Source: Whitmania pigra (Eukaryota > Annelida > Clitellata > Hirudinida > Haemopidae). Taken from it: 64,000 nt of DNA. Location of the stretch: the NCBI GenBank assembly GCA_021613335.1, contig JAJTWR010000044.1, positions 2,810,001 through 2,874,000 on the forward strand, in the 5' to 3' direction. Of this stretch, positions 13,705 to 27,034 are shown in pieces. The number at the start of each line of letters is the position of its first letter. The first letter of the stretch is position 1. The position numbers and the translations under genes are program-made. The notes under the pieces were generated by a model, which searched no databases, had not been told where the DNA came from, and was given only the letters and a program-made list of their open reading frames with translations.

Positions 13705-14869
13705 GAAAGTTAAAGAAATGCGATTCTTAAAATGTTTAAGTTTAACAATCTTTTTCTTCAAATTGTGTTGAAAAGAAATACTCGATGTAATTAATTAGAA
13801 CTTATTAAATTGTTTTATTAAATAGCGCCATAAATCTCAAAAATAGATTTAAGCAAATATTTTTGAAAATATAAAAAATACAGAAAAGATTGTAATCACG
13901 AAAGTGGTCTTCGTCATTAAAAGCCTTTGATGGCTTGTTCAATTGTCGTGTTGTTGCTAAAATGTTTTTGATAAAATGTTTCGTTGTTAAAATGTTTTAT
14001 TTTAAATTATTTGTTATAAAACTTTTTGTTGCTGAAACGTGAAATGTCCAGATGTTGAAATAATTAATGGTTAAATGTGTGACTTAATCGGGCACTTTTT
14101 GTGGAAGAAAATTGTTGACGTTAATTGGACACCAATCTATTGCTGTTTCTCAAATCATTCAACTTATCCTATTTACTCAAAATCTGATATTTTATACTCT
14201 TTTACAATGAAACAGACCAGAAAGTTGAAGCACACTTCAATGTTATTACCAAATTTTAAATATTTGAATTAAATTGCATTTGCACAAAAACCGCTTATTT
14301 GCATTGCATTTGAGTTAATTAATTAATTAATTAATTATCTCATGAATGATTCATATTCATATTCATGAGCCACTTATTAATACATTCATAAATTAGTCAT
14401 TAAGGAACGCATGCTCGGCAAAACCAGGTGAGCCAAGGAAAAATCAATTTTCAATTGGAAGAGGATTTATTGCAATGCACACGTGATCGTTGCGCAAAAT
14501 TAACTTTTAATTTTATATTTTAAAATTCATGTTTTGAAAATCACGTTTTTTTACTAAATGAAGAACTTCATTTCATCGAATCATGTATTTCTTTCATTTC
14601 TTCCGGGTTTCAGGATTGAACGAAAATGAAAGATTGTGACTTCAACTGTTGCCTTTGCTACATTTTGGAATTGCTCATCAACATTTATCTTTTACGTTAA
14701 AATATTTTACTTTTATTCATCATTATTTATGTGCTTATATTTATTTTGTCTAATCGAATATTTGCAATCGAACATTTGTATATTAATTCTAACTTACTGT
14801 TAATTAATCACTTTAAACGGTTGCATTTTCACAATCGATGAGGATGGCCTAGGAGGCTGAAACCGATCG
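13705..14869. other. AT-rich non-coding stretch
   Basis: Short (ATTA)n at about 14315-14335. No gene seen. Confidence 0.5.
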
Positions 14870-14893
14870 TTCAACAAGAACTACAAATACAAC
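14870..14893. repeat. first unit of a 38-bp tandem repeat, split by a hAT element
   Basis: CAACAAGAACTACAAATACAAC-type sequence that continues at 16103 after the hAT insertion. AATACAAC at 14886-14893 is the left copy of the 8-bp target duplication. Confidence 0.85.
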
Positions 14894-16102
14894 CAGTGTT
14901 GTAAAAGTTACCTCATTTTGGTAACTAGTTACAAGTAAAAGTAATAGCTCAAAAAGCTACTTAAGTATAAGTAAGAGTATTGTCTTAAAAAGTTACTCAA
15001 TTAAAAGTAAAAAGTTACAGCATCCAAAAGTTACTTTTAAGTAAAAATTACAAGTAACTTTGATGCCGCCATTATTGTTATCATACAGCATTCTTTTGGT
15101 GTTTTTATTATTTATTACAATCACAAACATTTGTTAATTTTTAACATAACTAAGTCCTCGAATAGTTTATCACTCATTATGGTCCTTCGGCTGTTCATAC
15201 CAGCATAGCTGAATAAACGTTCAACAGCTGCACTAGCTGGCAGAGGAGCGTTCAACTGGATAAATAATGTTCATGTCATCTGATCAGTCTTGAAGATACT
15301 GCATCAGAATATCAGTTGACCTTGTGCAATTGAAGAAACTATCTTCAACACTGTCAGCATCGGATGAATGAGATGCTTTCAGCTCGTCCTCCATTGCTGC
15401 ATTAGAAGATGCTATTTTGGCTACCAGTTTCTCATGAAGCTTGACAACCGTTGGCAACAGATATCCCATATTCCTTAACTTCTGTTGGATGAATGCGTTC
15501 TACGTGCTTCTTCAAGTTAGATGAAGAACCTTCATATGCTGAACATAGTTTTTTTCTGTTGGCAGAGTAGGCATGCATACTTATATGATTTTCCTTTGAT
15601 TGAAATCTGAGCATTTTGTTTAAATACGGCCACGGACTATCTTCACGCTTGTTCCTCTTATCTTCGCTAACGACACTCAAACTGGCTTCAAATGAATCCA
15701 TACTACGATATATTAAATCTTATATTATTATATACATACAATATTATATATTAAAAAAGCTTCGGTATGATTAATCAACAATTTCCGATTTAACAAAAAC
15801 GACCGGCGATAACCACAATAACAAATGAGCGATGATAGGAAAGAAGGTTTTTGAACGAACCAAAGAATAACAATCTAGAATTTTAATAAAGTTTTAAAAT
15901 AAAATAAACTAATTTAAAATTTTATTTATGTTACTTTGTAACGTCTTGTGCCAAAAAGGTAACGAATTAAAAGTATGACCGAAAATAGTAATTTGTTACA
16001 AGTAAAAGTAAAAAAATTTTTTTTTAACTGTTAGTAAAAATTACCAAAAATGTAATTAATTACAGTAACGAATTACATGTAATTCGATACTGCACAACAC
16101 TG
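14894..16102 (-). mobile_element. non-autonomous hAT transposon, copy 1
   Basis: Its 1,209 bp begin CAGTGTTG and end CAACACTG (inverted ends) and are flanked by an exact 8-bp duplication AATACAAC (14886-14893, 16103-16110), the hAT signature. Both subterminal regions are packed with AAGTTACTTTTAAGTA-type motifs, likely transposase-binding repeats. The interior carries only the two ends of a transposase on the minus strand. It is the same family as 37434-38791, lying in the opposite orientation. Confidence 0.95.
15190..15701 (-). pseudogene. hAT transposase remnant: BED zinc finger plus dimerisation piece
   Basis: From 15701 leftwards: SPWPYLNKMLRFQSKENH, then a BED-like finger with SAYEGSSSNLKKHVERIHP (the N-L..H....H part is kept, while the expected first Cys pair is degraded). 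A frameshift follows near 15440, then DSVEDSFFNCTRSTDILMQYL. The hAT C-terminal block (LNAPLPASAAVERLF-like) is recognisable near 15190-15260. The central RNase-H-like catalytic region is absent, so this is an internally deleted derivative. Confidence 0.85.
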
Positions 16103-16205
16103 AATACAACTATAATGACAACATTTCAACAAGAACTACAAATACAACTATAATGACAACATTTCAACAAGAACTAAAAATACAACTTTACTGACAACAT
16201 TTCTA
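16103..16205. repeat. 38-bp tandem repeat, remaining units
   Basis: Two to three units of about 38 bp containing TATAATGACAACATTTCAAC and AAGAACTACAAATACAAC; the last is diverged. Confidence 0.85.
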
Positions 16206-19200
16206 CGAACTTAAACAAGTTAAGTAGATAGTTGGAAAACAACCACCTCCAAACTGCGTGTCTGTTTCAACAAAAACATGTTTAACTGAAAATATTGAGC
16301 CATTATATTGTAAATAATTTCATATAGTTAATTTTGCTGCTTTACTTCATTTGAAAAATCTTTCCAAGATCTAACGTGCTTCAAATTCTAAAATTTAATA
16401 AATAATATAAATTACAAAATTGTTAAGCAAATTTTAAGATGTTTGTATTATTATTATTATTAATATTCTCTCCACTAACTAAATCCGTCAATTCCTTACT
16501 TCTTTTTGGCACATCTCTATTTGTAACCAGTTTTATTGAATATAAACAAAGATTTTATTGCCAAGAACTGCTTACTTTTTGAGATAACTGCCAGTTATTT
16601 AGCGATGCCTGCAGGTTTTTTCAAAGGGCTTCGTTCCTCCATGAAGCGGTAAACGACAAAAAGAATAATGTGCCCCTTTCAACCCCCTCTGGTAGGGTGC
16701 TACTTAAACGATGGAGCAATTAAAATCTACGTCTCATTTGATTGGTGAAAGATTTAACATTTCAAAATTAAATGAGAACAACATCGTGAGAAGTGAAATT
16801 CTTCAACAATAATCGTTGATTTGCATTGGTTATTGTTTCCAAAGTCACTGTCACGTTTTACATGGAATTGTTATTTTTTAAATTTTGGGTTAAAATAATT
16901 AAAGTAAACAAAATTAAGCCTTCAGTGGTGCAGTCTGAAACATCGAAATGGTTCTGCCGGCTTGAACCACAATCTGACTTTAACAGCGTGTCATCTGAAT
17001 CACTTTGAAAGCGTGAAAATGTTGCAGAAGCGTAAAAAATGTCGTCATTTATGCTCCATTTTCTTTCTTCGTTTAACCGGATGAGGTTGGATCACGTGAC
17101 TTATCTTTTCATTCAGATTTCAGCTTATCTCACTTCTCCATCTCCATTATTCATATCAATTATCCATCTTAATTATCCATCTCATTTAACTCTTACTAAT
17201 ACGTTTGGCCTGAAAAAACCCATTGATATCTTGGCTCGATTTTCAACAGTGAATGTTATTATGACGTCACTTTAAAATATTTGCAATATATTTAACCTGT
17301 CCACAATTATTGAAAACTTTTCAAAAGTTAGGCACAAAGTTTTCTGCAAGTAAAAGTGTGAAAAAAAATAAATTTGTGAGAATTAATGTAACCAATGACT
17401 TAGATTGCACTATGTCAGAACTTCCCGGAAAAAACGATTTAAAATTGAAATTTAAAATTTTATTTAAAATAAAATCTTTTGAAAAATTAGAGACGAGGAC
17501 TGATAAGTTGTTATAGATGTTATTGAAATAATCCGCAAACTATAAAGTTAGACTAAGTTTATTAAGCAAGTATTCAGTTATTAAAACTGAACAATAAAGA
17601 TGAGGATTTGAGTATCTAGAACCTCAGGTTGTGTTGGATTCTTAGAATGTTTGTTAGGAATAATTGAGGGCCTACTTGTTGGACGAAAATGAAGGTGTTC
17701 AAAGTGTATGAAAAAGATACAAAATATAACCATGAATTTAGATTTAATTATTTTTGTAATAAAAACTTCATAGATTATTGCTCGGTTACAACATTATTAT
17801 GTATGATACGTTATTGTGAATATTATCATCTGTGATATGTTGTTACATGACTTCAAAAGAATATTGAAACTAAAAGAATTGATTGCTCAGTTTGATAAAT
17901 TTCTAATCGTGTTGCAGCAGATTTAATGGTTTGGACATCCAAAGAGAAATAATTATTATGAATATTACTGTGAATAGCAAACATTTATGATTAATACATT
18001 TATAGCTAATAAAATTTTATTTAAGAATAACACACTTATAATTAATAACAAACTGCTTATATCATCCAATATATGAAAGATCATTGGATTGTTCCTTGAT
18101 GCATGATTCTCCTCCCCTCAATGATTTGAATTTTTAATCTCAACTTTTTATTTAAGATTTTCATTTTTTAATCTAATCACTCCTGGTGTCCTTTCAAATT
18201 ACTGTGATGAAAAGGAGATGCTGTGCTGTTGTATATCATTACTAATTGACATTATTATTTTATGATTACACTGTGCAACAACAATTTTATTATTTATAAG
18301 ACTTTGATGTGATTTGATATAAGTTTTCGGTGCTGATTTCATAAATTTTGTCAAACATTTTCCATCACGTCAGAATTTTATGCTATTTAAAACTTACATT
18401 TTATACAACAGTGCAGATGAGGACATCATACCTAGAGCATCCAGTTAAAATAACCCCGTCAAAATGGTATCATCCACTGGAATCAGGATGTAAAAATTAA
18501 TATAAAATTTAATCATTTAATATTAATTAAATTTAATTTAATTAAACATTTTGTTGCACAAATGATTGTTTGCTTTTTCTGTTATTACATAAATTGTTAT
18601 TGATCACAGTTATTATTTGTAATTATTATTTTATTATTATTAATAGTAATTACCCTGATTCTAAAAATATCTCGAACAATTCTTGTGTTGAAGGCCTATA
18701 TTGTCCTAAGGCAAGGAACGTGATGATCGACGCTAATACAATAGTATTACTTCATTAAACATTGAATATTGAGAATTAAACAAACAATACTTTACAACAC
18801 TTTAATATGAGTAACAATAATAAATATTTAACTTAATTAACAACAATATTATTGGTAATTTAAATAATTATTATTGAATCTCGACTAAGACAGATGCAAG
18901 CGAAAATGTTCATTGCAACTTAATCCTGGACATGCGCCAATTAGGTCTTAAAAGTTCATCAGACTTCATATTTAATCCTATGTGACACGTAATAAAGACA
19001 TTTATAATGAAATAGCTTTCAAGTATATTTTGTAAGTTTTAAGTAATTTTAATAAAATTATTTATTACGTTTTTAGTAAAACAACTATTAAAGATTTGGA
19101 AAATTGAATCATGTAGAATTAAATATGAATTAATTAATTTAATTCAACATTAAATAAATTTAAAAAAATATTATATATTATATTATATTAAATTAAGTTA

Positions 19201-20110
19201 ATTCATTCATCATTTATTTCATGTTGAATTGAATTAGTTCATATCTTTTAAAGAAGAAAATCTCATTCCACATCATCGCTTTTTAATTAATTATCGCTGA
19301 ATGAATAATCAAATATTTTTATATAAATACAATAATTAAATAAATAAAATATCTTTACGTAAAAAATAAACAATTTGTTAAGTAATTAGCTGAGTTATTG
19401 AATAACTAAATTTGTCATAGCAAAATGAAATGAAACTTTTTTTAAATATTTGTCTTTAAATGTTAAATCTGATGTTTTTGACAATATATTCAGTTTAAAG
19501 TGTGAATAGTTAAAAATATTTCCGCCAGAAGCTGAAAGCTATTTTATTTATTCATGTTTATTGCATTCTTCTGAGCAATAATTTAACGCTGCGCCGCGCA
19601 CATTGTGAATAAATTGTTCATAATTGCAGCAACTTCCAAGAAATATTCCATGATAAACCATGGACGACCTTAAAAATGTTTAGAAAGTCTCTCAAACAAA
19701 CAGCACACTGGCAATAATGCGCTACTCACGTCGATCAAAGAATTTCCATTGTAATGCATTGTAAAGGGAAAATATTTTATTCTCAGTCACTAATTCAATT
19801 TCAAACATTTAATTAAATGTATTGATAAATCACTGTTTGCAATATAATTTTTTGATAAAAATATTTGATAAAAATCAGTCTCAATTATAGGGACGTAATT
19901 TCAGCTGCTTCCAAGGGAGAAACCCTCGCACAACCCTCGTGAATTATGAGAAGATGATCTTTTTTTGCGTCCAGTCCCCAAAATAAGTCCCTGCCCAATC
20001 ATCACATATTCTTATGAATTATGAATATTTTCAATTCTCTATCAAAGATCACAAATAAGCCATTCATCGATACGAAAATGTAAAGTTAAGATGAAATTGT
20101 AAATGCACAC
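16206..20110. other. long AT-rich non-coding stretch
   Basis: 3.9 kb without a recognisable gene or element. Frames at 16826-17008, 17039-17275, 17310-17516 and 18570-18758 are short and featureless. A stray CCCCGTCAAAATGG at 18452-18465 matches the foldback family at 20121. A segment at 19915-19985 resembles a ~56-bp unit found twice at 60842-60955. Confidence 0.5.
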
Positions 20111-20120
20111 CATTTTATTG

Positions 20121-21101
20121 TGTGACCCGTCATAACAGCCCGACGTCAAAATAGCCCAAGACAAAATAGCCCCGTCAAAATGGCCCCGCCAAAACCGCCC
20201 GACAAAACAGCCCCGTCGAAACAGCCCGGCGTCAAAATAGCCCAGGACGGAAAAATCCCGTCAAAATGGCCCCGTCAAAATAGCCCGGCGACAACATAGC
20301 CCAGGACAAAACAACCCGGCGACAAAATAGCTCGGCGACATAATAGCCCCGTCAAAATAGCCCCATGATAACTCCATGTCAAAGTATTTTTTAAAAATGT
20401 TGTGAAACTGAATCAAAATTTAATTCGAAATTAGTGGCTTGAATGCTTTGATCGTTTTGAGTATTGTTTGTTGTTATTATTGTTCTCCAGAAGTTTAATT
20501 TGCATAGTCTTGCTTATTCAAATTTGTATCTGGCTTACAAATTTGTGTTGACATTATCCTGATCACAAGTTGCTTGTGAGGGGTCGTTTTCAAAATTGAA
20601 ATACGTTTTGAACAGATTAAGAAATTTTCTGAACCAGTCAATTCTACGATCATTCATGCTGATGTCTTGTGAGAAAGACTCTTTTCCAAGAATCAATAAC
20701 AATGAAATCATTGATGTTTTAGCATCGACTAGTGAAACGATGAAAAAGCTGTTATAATAGTTAATAGTGGATAGAAATTTTAGACTCTAATGTTTCTTAT
20801 GTTTAAGTTGATCAAACTAGGAGTTAAATAAAAGTTCCCGGGCCGGTTTTTTAAGCCAGTCCGACCCTGGTGACAGGGCTGCTTTGACGGGGCTATTTTG
20901 TCGCCGGGCTATTTTGTCGGGGCTATTTTGACGGGGCCATTTTGACGGGATTTTCCCGTCCTGGGCTATTTTGACGCCGGGCTGTTTCGACGGGGCTGTT
21001 TTGTCGGGGCTGTTTTGTCTTGAGCTATTTTGACGCCGGGCTGTTTTGACGGGGCTGTTTTGTCGGGGCTATTCTGTCGCCGGGCTGTTATGACGGGGTG
21101 C
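20121..21101. mobile_element. Mutator-like foldback element with arrayed arms, copy 1
   Basis: Two inverted arms (about 20121-20368 and 20870-21101) enclose an AT-rich, non-coding core. Each arm is an array of 13-17-bp units of the type CCCCGTCAAAATAGC / CCGGCGACAAAATAGC, in inverse orientation in the right arm. The flanking CATTTTATTG (20111-20120 and 21102-21111) is an exact 10-bp direct repeat; 9-10 bp duplications are typical of MULEs. No transposase is present. Confidence 0.85.
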
Positions 21102-21147
21102 CATTTTATTGTCGGGTTGAAGAAGAAATGCTTGGTACGAACATTTT

Positions 21148-21292
<145 letters not shown>

Positions 21293-21299
21293 TCTGTAG

Positions 21300-22354
21300 A
21301 CCCACGTGCAAGCAGTTTGTAAGCGGATTGTTTACGATGTTATCAACTTGCCTCAATTCAATTTGAGGTTCGATAATCCCTTCAAAATGTAAATAGCTCC
21401 TCTTATTTTATGCCTTCCACATCTGCCAACTTATTTTGTCGCACTGTTTTCTAATTTTTGTTTGTTAAAATAATTATGAAATTAGTCCACTTACAGTATT
21501 TTATGTTAAATATTTTAGTTGGCTTCAGATTACATATCAAGAGTAAAAGACACCTTTCTTGTAAACCTAAGATAAGGAAAAAATTTAAATCTGGCACTCA
21601 GAACACATTTTATTGGCAGCCACGTCATTCATTATTTACAATCTGAGCCAAAAGACGAGAATCCGAGTGTCTGTGGATTTTGATTGCCTTGATGTAAAAC
21701 CATTCGCGGTATTTAATTTATTCTGCAACAACAACAACAAGGATGTCGTAAAAGACAACAAAAGAAGAAATTGAGAACAGAGGACGAAATGCATAAATTT
21801 TTTAATTTAAAACTATTTAAAATTAAAATTTTTGTATTTTTTATCATTATTGAAATTATATTTTTTATAAATTCCTGATTTATAATTTATATAAATATAA
21901 CTTCAACTTGGAGTTTTCATAGCGAAGGTCTTCAATTTTTAAATTACGGAGCGAAAACATGCCGCCATTATTAGATAAATAAATAATAATAATAATAAAT
22001 AAATATTAATAAATAAATGTTAAAACCTAATTAAGTAACGCGATAGAATATCAACGCAATTATAATTTTATTTAGCGACTAATCAGGAAATTATAAGTTA
22101 TCCCTCAATACTTCATGAATTTCTTTGCAGCCTTCCATTAGTTAACAAGATATTATTAAATACTAAAGTAAATAATATTTAAAGTATTTTAATGTATTGT
22201 TTGGATCAAATCGTTATTTTTTAAATATTTCAACGTAATATTAAATATTTAAGTGTGTAAATAATTGTTATTACGATGGGGTCATGCTATTATGATAACA
22301 CCAAAGATCAAATGAACTCAATTAATTTTGAAAAAATTTAATAAGTTATAACTA
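21300..22354. other. AT-rich non-coding stretch
   Basis: No gene; short (CAA)n at 21728-21740 and TAAATAAT runs at 21975-22015. Confidence 0.5.
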
Positions 22355-23470
22355 GGCAATCAAATCCACCAAAAATCATTAATCTACCATATTTACAACA
22401 TTAGTTATTATACATCATGTCTCTTTTGCGAAAAAACAACATTTTTCTAAGTCAATTTATTTTATTAAGAAAGAGTGCTTTTTCCAATTTTGATACGATG
22501 TAAATCAATCTTAGAACTATGAAAAAAATAATTTAAGAACATATTTTGACCATTTTTTTGAGATAAATAGCACTAAAGATTGCGATATTTTAGAATTTTA
22601 CTGAATTTAAAAGCCTATAATACAAAAAAGTGGAACTTTTTCAATTGAAATTGAATTGAATTCAACTGAAATTTAGCATACATTTAGACAGTGGTAGTAT
22701 GAATACATTGAGACGTTTTTGTTAATTAAATATGATTAGTTTTACAAATATTTCATTTAAAAAATAGAATTTTTCATAAATTTAATAATTTCTGATCCAC
22801 ATTCCTTAAAATAATAAATCACAAAACATTCAGTTTTAAATTATTTAATTGCTTGTATTTAGATAAACAAATCCACCAAAAATCATTGCTTTACCACATT
22901 TACAACAACAGTTAAAATGCAGTAAGTGGATCTGATTTTTGAAAAATAGACTTTTTTCTAAGTCAGTTTATTTTATCAAGGAGCAAAGTACTTTTTGAAA
23001 TGTTGATATGTAAAGCAATTTTAGATCTATAAAAAAAAATTAATCTAAAAAAAATTTGACCAACCTTTCGGGATAAATAGCTCTAAAGACTGAGACATTT
23101 GGAATTTTTGCTGAATTTAAAAGCTTAGAATACAAAAACTACCAAACGGATGAAACTTTTCATATATTTAGAGCTTAATAAAATAAGCAAAGTGACGAAA
23201 TATTATTGATTAAATATGTTTAATTTTCAAAATATTTAATTTCAAAAAGTGGAATTTTTACAAAATTTTCATTTTCTGAGCTGCATTCCTCAATAACCAT
23301 TAATCACAAAATATTAATTTTTATATTATTTAATGGGTTAAAATCGTGCAAACAAAGTTCCTAAATATTATTGCTCTATCTCATTTACAACATTTACTTA
23401 TGACACATTGTGTTTGGCCGATTTTCGAAAAAATCAAAATTCGAAAAGTAGTGTCACCATGTAAAAATGG
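22355..23470. repeat. diverged ~500-bp tandem repeat, about 2.2 copies
   Basis: Blocks occur in the same order in two full copies: AATCCACCAAAAATCATT (22364 and 22870), TTTTTCTAAGTCA.TTTATTTTAT (about 22443 and 22954), GGATAAATAGC (22561-22571 region and 23070) and ACTGAATTTAAAAGC / GCTGAATTTAAAAGC. A third, partial copy starts near 23350 (TTGCTCTATCTCATTTACAAC). Period is about 485-506 bp. Function unknown; it could be an old satellite monomer or an element duplicated in tandem. Confidence 0.75.
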
Positions 23471-23876
23471 CAATATCTTTTAAAATATCGTCATACCTAA
23501 CCAATATTTAGTTTTTCCCCATTATACTGTTTGTTATATCAAAATATAAAATGTTTTTGAAACACTTTGGTTGGATGTGCTCACTGAGTTTATTTGATCT
23601 GACCAACCCATTGCATTACTTTTTTGTTTCGGCACTTATCCTCGGTAAGAAGATTAAATGTTCTTTTAAAAGCTCTTGAACCGCCTAAATGATTTAAATT
23701 CTACTTTTCTGAATCTCTTAGCAAACAATCACGTAAGGACAGAAGGATGTACCTAATAATTAATTAATATTAATAATAATAATAATAATAATTAATAATA
23801 AAACGAATCAATAACAATTATAAGAAGAGAATGGTGTACTTATTAAGCGATTAAAAATCAAATAAAGATAATTTAT
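23471..23876. other. non-coding spacer
   Basis: AT-rich; short (AAT)n at 23770-23790. Nothing else seen. Confidence 0.5.
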
Positions 23877-24375
23877 ACAAAATAATTTACTTGAATATGT
23901 TAATGAAATGAAACATTAAATTAGTGGATGAATGAATGAATGAATGAATGAATGAATGAATGAATGAATGAATGAATGAATGAATGATGAATGAATGAAT
24001 GAATGAATGAATGAATGAATGGATGGATGGATGGATGGATGGATAGATAATTTATACAAAATAATTTACTTGAATATGTTAACGAAATGAAACATTAAAT
24101 TAGTGGATGAATGAATGAATGGATGGATGGATGGATGGATGGATGGATGGATGGATGGATGGATGGATGGATGGATGGATGGATGGATGGATGGATGGAT
24201 GGATGGATGGATGGATGGATGATGGATGGATGGATGGATGGATGGATGGATGGATGGATGGATGGAGGATGGATGGATGGATGGATGGATGGATGGATGA
24301 ATGAATGAATGAATGAATGATGAATGAATGAACGAACGAACGAACGAACGAACGAACGAACGAACGAACGAATGA
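23877..24375. repeat. GAAT/GGAT/GAAC tetranucleotide tracts with a 169-bp duplication
   Basis: (GAAT)n changes to (GGAT)n at 24019, then a ~65-bp unique stretch (23877 onward) is repeated almost exactly at 24046 onward, followed by a longer (GGAT)n, then (GAAT)n and (GAAC)n. Tryptophan/methionine/aspartate and Ser/Ile/His repeats read through it are artefacts. Confidence 0.93.
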
Positions 24376-24617
24376 ATGAATGAATGGACACAAGTTTAGA
24401 ACGAAGGAAGAATTTTGAGACTGATGACATCCATCCCTGACAATCAATCAAGACTTTTTCAACAATTTCTCCTCAGAAATTCTCCTTCGCCTCACCAAGA
24501 AGCACCTGTCAAGAATGAAGTGAAAATAGCGATTTCTCGTCAAGTAAAATAAATAAGATTAACAGTTTCAGTTGAAATATCAATTAAGTCTTAATAATCA
24601 ATTAACTCCTAATAATG

Positions 24618-24820
24618 GGTGACCCGTCAAAATAGCCCAGCGACAAAATAGCTCCGTCAAAACATCCCCGTCAATGTATCTTTATAAAAAAAATATTTAT
24701 ATGAGTTGATACATTAACCTAGAACTTATTTCAAATTTGATTAAATGAAATGAGTTTTATATTTTGAGGGTGCTATTTTGACGGGGCTATTTTGTCGCCG
24801 GGCTATTATGACGGGGTGCC
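24618..24820. mobile_element. short Mutator-like foldback element, copy 2
   Basis: Its 203 bp start GGTGACCCGTCAAAATAGCC and end with the inverse GACGGGGTGCC; the right arm has CGCCGGGCTATTATGACGGG. It is flanked by exact 10-bp repeats CCTAATAATG (24608-24617 and 24821-24830). It carries one to three motif units per arm, against a dozen or more in the 20-kb copy. Confidence 0.9.
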
Positions 24821-24830
24821 CCTAATAATG

Positions 24831-27034
24831 AGCTAGCTCCAAAAACACAAAATTAGTTAAATTTAAATAATAAACTATGTTATAAATAATTAATATGTAA
24901 TTTTGTATAAAATTTATTCAAAAATGTCCTTAGTGATCATTGAATTGTTGGAAGCCAATCAACCGCAATTCCTCGCAAGTGGACTCCAATTTTTTGAGGA
25001 TTAACTTGACTTCTCGTTGTGAAAGATGTATTTTATATCTAATGTAAAATATTTTTTAATAAAAACATTTTTATTTATGTGTTTATTATTAAACTTGCAT
25101 AGTTATGTGTTACTAGTGTATGTTATGTGTTATCAACAATATTTTTATTGTTACTTTTCTTTTTTTAAACAAATTTATTAAAAAAAAAGTTATTCGTTTG
25201 ACACCAACTAATGGATTAAGTATCTTTCGTTATAAGATTTAGATTTTAAAAGGTCATATTTTGATTATTTTTATTACAGAAATAAAATGAATTCAGAAAT
25301 AATAGATGTAAAATAATATATAAATTTATTTCCGCGTCGACATTATAGTTGCACTTTCTCAGGTTGAAGCCACGCAAGGTCAGCGTGAATGGATAGCTTC
25401 ATGTTTGAGGCTTTTGAGGTAAATTGAGTTATTCTCGGCGTTTATCCAATTTGTTGGACATTGAAAACATTTAAAACACTTTCAGCATCTTCGTCTTGAG
25501 GAAGCAAAAGTTCAATGCGTTCCTTTTTTCGATGAATTAAAGTAATTTCAAGTGTTCTCGCAATTAAAAGGACCATCAAAAATATGCTACAAAATGATGT
25601 CCATGCTTTCCTTCAATTTATGTTTATTCTTCTTGCTTTATATGTATTCAATTTTGTATTCTAAAATTAGCTTGAAATGGTTTGATAATTACATTTAAAG
25701 TAATATTAGTTATATTAACTCATTAATACAAATTGGTTAAACAAAACTTAAATGATGACCGTTTGAAATATGCTTTTAATAATTTCCGCCTTAAATGTTA
25801 CAATAATTAATGGTTACAATAACCATTGCCCTGTCTTGTAATCGTTGTAAGATTTTGACATTCTACGCAAGATTCTGCGTTTCATTCTGATCGTAAGAAA
25901 ATATTTTAAGAAGGACTGAGTTGAAACTGGATATTGTTAGCATTAATGAAATATTTTATATCTATAAAATTAGTTGTCATTAATAAATTGCTATCATATG
26001 ATTCTTTCAAAATAATTATTTTTTCAAACTCAAAATGATATTTATTTTTCGAGCATATTTTCAAGAGTGTAAATTAATATTTGGCTTAAAATAACTTAAT
26101 AAATAATTTGAAATGAATATTTACGTAATCAAACACTCATTAGAATAATGACCTTCTTTAAATATTCCATCTCAACATCAATGATATCGTGGCGGGTAAT
26201 TAGCTGAAGAATCTGAGACGATTCAAAAAGAAATGTCAACCGATGCACTTTCCACCCTCAAGGGCTGAAAAATGGATTTGATTTTTAAATTCAGTATTAT
26301 TGCGTATTAACAAATAGTAAATGATTGTTTATAATATTTAACTCATCAGTTATAATAATAAATAATCGTGAATTGGAATAAATAATATTGAATAAAGATA
26401 GTAATAATAATAAATATTTTTGAATAACAATAAATGATATTCGTAATAATAAATAATAAATTGATTTAAAACCTGCAATGAACATCTACAACGGGATAAT
26501 GCTTAAAATGTAAAAAAAAACAGGAATTGATGAAGTAAAAATAGTAAATGACGAAAGTTTAAATAACGAAGAAAAATTCATATTTATTTTTAATGGTAAT
26601 GTAGTTTTTGATTTTGCTACTGTTAATGTAAATATACTTTTTGATAATATTAATGTAGTTTATGTTAACGTTAATTCAGTTTTTGTTCGTGTTAATGTTA
26701 ATATAGGTAGTATAGTTTTTAAACGATGCAAAATTGGACTCGGTGATTAGCTTTTTTCCTTTTTTGTATTAATAATAAACTTAATTTACATTCTTAAATT
26801 TGATTTATATTTTATTAAACTTAATTTTTATTTTAATAAGGAACTCGATTGATTCCGAGAATTTATTACAATTAATTATGTTTAATCTAGAGTGATTCTA
26901 CTGAACACAAGTTAACAATTAATAACTAAAGTATTACTCAAAGCGCTTAAAAATTTATTATTGAATAAAGCCGGGTTTTTTTCGCATCTTAAACTTATCA
27001 AAATTTGTGAAAATAAGGTGTCTTAAGTTTCTTG
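24831..27034. other. AT-rich non-coding stretch with one possible exon
   Basis: No gene assigned. 25363-25418 is bracketed by a good acceptor (TTGCACTTTCTCAG) and a donor (GAG then GTAAAT) and is open (VEATQGQREWIASCLRLLR), but there is no partner exon. The rest is AT-rich with GTTAATGTA-type repetition near 26590-26710. Confidence 0.35.

Noticed and set aside
24095..24451. Ser/Ile/His-rich repeat protein
   Set aside because: Direct translation of the GGAT/GAAT tract in several frames on both strands.
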